Part shown: one piece after another, positions 5,911 to 7,144 of the stretch | How positions within the stretch are numbered: position 1 is the first letter of the stretch | Layout: every line of letters starts with the position of its first letter | NCBI GenBank assembly: GCA_045576635.1 | Contig: JAZNGT010000029.1 | Location: 1 to 7,144, forward strand | Source of the DNA: Congzhengia sp045576635 | GTDB taxonomy: Bacteria > Bacillota > Clostridia > UBA1381 > UBA9506 | Direction: 5' to 3' | Length of the DNA: 7,144 bases | Translations under genes and position numbers: made by a program | Notes under the pieces: model-generated | Told to the model about the DNA's origin: nothing | Database searches by the model: none | What the model saw: the letters and a program-made list of their open reading frames with translations, nothing else

Positions 5911-6093
5911 CTACTTATTGTTTTTTTCCTCTAACGCAGTTAAAGATGCGCCTTTGGAAAGTTCGTATTTTTGACATAATGCAACTCCAACGCTATCCAA
6001 AGTAAAAGCATCAAAACCGCTTGTACTAAAATCTAGAACATATCCGTGTCGATTGAACAATCGCAAAAAACCACCAATTTCAACTTTATTCAA
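5911..6093 (-). pseudogene. 60-codon N-terminal remnant of a larger gene
   Basis: The most plausible start is TTG at 6091-6093, 7 nt after GGGGAGG; the upstream GTG at 6099 overlaps that ribosome binding site. The product has 60 residues: NKVEIGGFLRLFNRHGYVL, then LDFSTSGFDAFTLDSVG and KYELSKGASLTAL, ending EEKNNK at a TAG. The pattern 'FLN-x-x-GYVLDFST-x-x-FD-x-FT-x-x-S-x-G-x-x-L-x-x-KY-x-LSKG-x-SL' reminds me of the N-terminal part of longer, roughly 250-350-residue proteins of the abortive-infection (AbiJ-like) type; this is recollection, not a search result. Here it stops just after that block. Reading the other two frames past the A-run gives no continuation, so a deletion is likelier than a simple frameshift. 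The strong ribosome binding site means the fragment may still be translated. It lies 70 bp downstream of the PstS-like gene, beside repeat copy B. Confidence 0.55.
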
Positions 6094-6163
6094 AAGCACA
6101 CCTCCCCATTACTTTTTGCACTACTGTAATCGTTCAGAATTTATTGCCTACAGCAATACATTC

Positions 6164-7144
6164 TTACTCTCCATAGTATCTCTTAACACCAAGTCCACTT
6201 TGTGCAGCTATCAATTGGCCGAATTCTCCCTGCATAAGTTCTGCGAATGCATCGACCTTTGGATTGTTTTCACCGTCACGAATTACTGCATAGTAGCTTG
6301 TTGTATATGGATAAGTTCCATTAGAAATTGTTTCTTCGGTTGGAGCTACACCGTTTATGCTCAAGAATTTCAAGTCAAGAGGACCAAGCACAGAGGAATT
6401 AACTAAGTAATAGTAGAACAAACTATATCCCATAGCATAGTTGCCTTCGTTCTTTCGGTTATAATCATCAACCTCTGTAAGAATGCTCGACATCATAATT
6501 GAAGTGCGTTCTTTTGATATATTCTCATTTATTTCTTTTCCATCCAATACAAACTGTTCCATTTGAGCATGGCTTCCGCTATCTTCATTTCTACAATATG
6601 CAGCAAGCGTGCCATCCTCTCCGCCAAGCTCTTTCCAATTAGTTATGCCATTATTTACATAAATATCGTGGAGTTGTTCTGTTGTGATATTATCTACTTT
6701 GTTTTTTGTTCCTGTAAAGAATATAAGTGCCTCATCAGCAATTGGTATAAACTTGAGCTTTACATTCTTTTCTTCTGCATACTTTAACACTTCTTCGCCT
6801 GCATCGGGAACAAATATCATTTCAACCTCGCCATCAATCAGACGCTTGTACGACGCAACCGTTTTACTATGTGATTTAGGAAAGTCCGGGTGATTATCAT
6901 AATTCTGATAATATGCACTATATATGTTTTGTGTTATTGCATAAGTTGATGTCGAACCATCCAAAACAGGTATTTCTATCTGTGGAGCCGTATCTTTCAA
7001 AATAGCAGGTGCATGATTATTAAAGAAAGTTCGGATAAACTGATACAAGAACTCACAGCATTCCAATCTTGTTACAGCCTGCTGCGGATACCAGAATAAT
7101 TCGTCATCTGCAGTATCCATAAACTCATGGTCAACAAGTTCTAC
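6164..7144 (-). CDS. PstS-like phosphate-binding protein, N-terminus off the right edge
   Basis: The frame is open to the right edge (326 visible residues), so the apparent ATG at 7118-7120 is probably internal. The first 40 visible residues (MDTADDELFWYP, AVTRLECCEFLYQF) resemble the second half of an SLH cell-wall repeat, with the TRxE motif. The rest is a class-II periplasmic-binding fold: PVLDGSTSTY (about 59-68, first phosphate-contact loop), IDGEVEMIFVPDAGEE, ITNWKELGG, RNEDSGSHAQ (the PstS R-x-x-x-SG-S/T phosphate motif), and DYNRKNEGNYAMGYSLFYYY. The C-terminal part (GVAPTEETISNGTYPYTTSYYAV) is typical of phosphate-binding proteins. Phosphate is the likely ligand, but a membrane or wall-attached sensor role is possible. 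No pstC, pstA or pstB follows downstream. A short TATTGC/GCAATA hairpin (6142-6158) sits just past the stop. Confidence 0.85.
   Translation of the reverse strand, partial: VELVDHEFMDTADDELFWYPQQAVTRLECCEFLYQFIRTFFNNHAPAILKDTAPQIEIPVLDGSTSTYAITQNIYSAYYQNYDNHPDFPKSHSKTVASYKRLIDGEVEMIFVPDAGEEVLKYAEEKNVKLKFIPIADEALIFFTGTKNKVDNITTEQLHDIYVNNGITNWKELGGEDGTLAAYCRNEDSGSHAQMEQFVLDGKEINENISKERTSIMMSSILTEVDDYNRKNEGNYAMGYSLFYYYLVNSSVLGPLDLKFLSINGVAPTEETISNGTYPYTTSYYAVIRDGENNPKVDAFAELMQGEFGQLIAAQSGLGVKRYYGE

Overview
The window is AT-rich with strong Shine-Dalgarno sequences. It reads like an accessory stretch of a low-GC Gram-positive genome, most likely an anaerobic or gut Clostridia. The evidence is gene content (DagK-family lipid kinase, CysE-like acyltransferase, PstS-like binding protein with a possible SLH remnant) and a compact palindromic element of a type I recall from gut Clostridia. 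No rRNA, tRNA, CRISPR array or complete transposase gene is visible.

Layout: all genes but one lie on the minus strand. Left end (1-2517): a membrane protein cut by the window edge, then a 509-bp gene-free gap (296-804) almost filled by a MITE-like palindromic element and a long copy of a terminal-inverted-repeat (TIR) family. Next come three minus-strand genes for small or single-anchor membrane proteins: a two-TM protein, a one-TM protein resembling DUF2500, and a secreted protein with a C-terminal anchor. A 45-bp mini-copy of the TIR family sits between the last two. Centre (2665-3933): the only plus-strand gene encodes a four-TM protein with all eight cysteines predicted on one membrane face. 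It converges on a six-TM, cysteine-rich protein. Right of centre (3187-5636): acyltransferase, lipid kinase and six-TM protein follow one another on the minus strand. Right end (5637-7144): another long TIR copy, a 60-codon remnant of a larger gene, and a PstS-like protein cut by the right edge.

How they may work together: the lipid kinase and six-TM protein are 37 bp apart and probably co-transcribed, suggesting a membrane-lipid role. The acyltransferase appears to be transcribed from a promoter whose -35 box lies in the degenerate end of the adjacent TIR repeat. The other membrane proteins have no assignable pathway.

The most notable structure is the three-copy TIR family (termini ACTCGTGTCAAGTC, which contain the reverse complement of a TTGACA -35 box). 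Its copies touch gene boundaries: one abuts a stop codon, one supplies a likely promoter, and one lies next to a truncated gene. Several starts were moved downstream from the longest open frame to the codon with a proper ribosome binding site.
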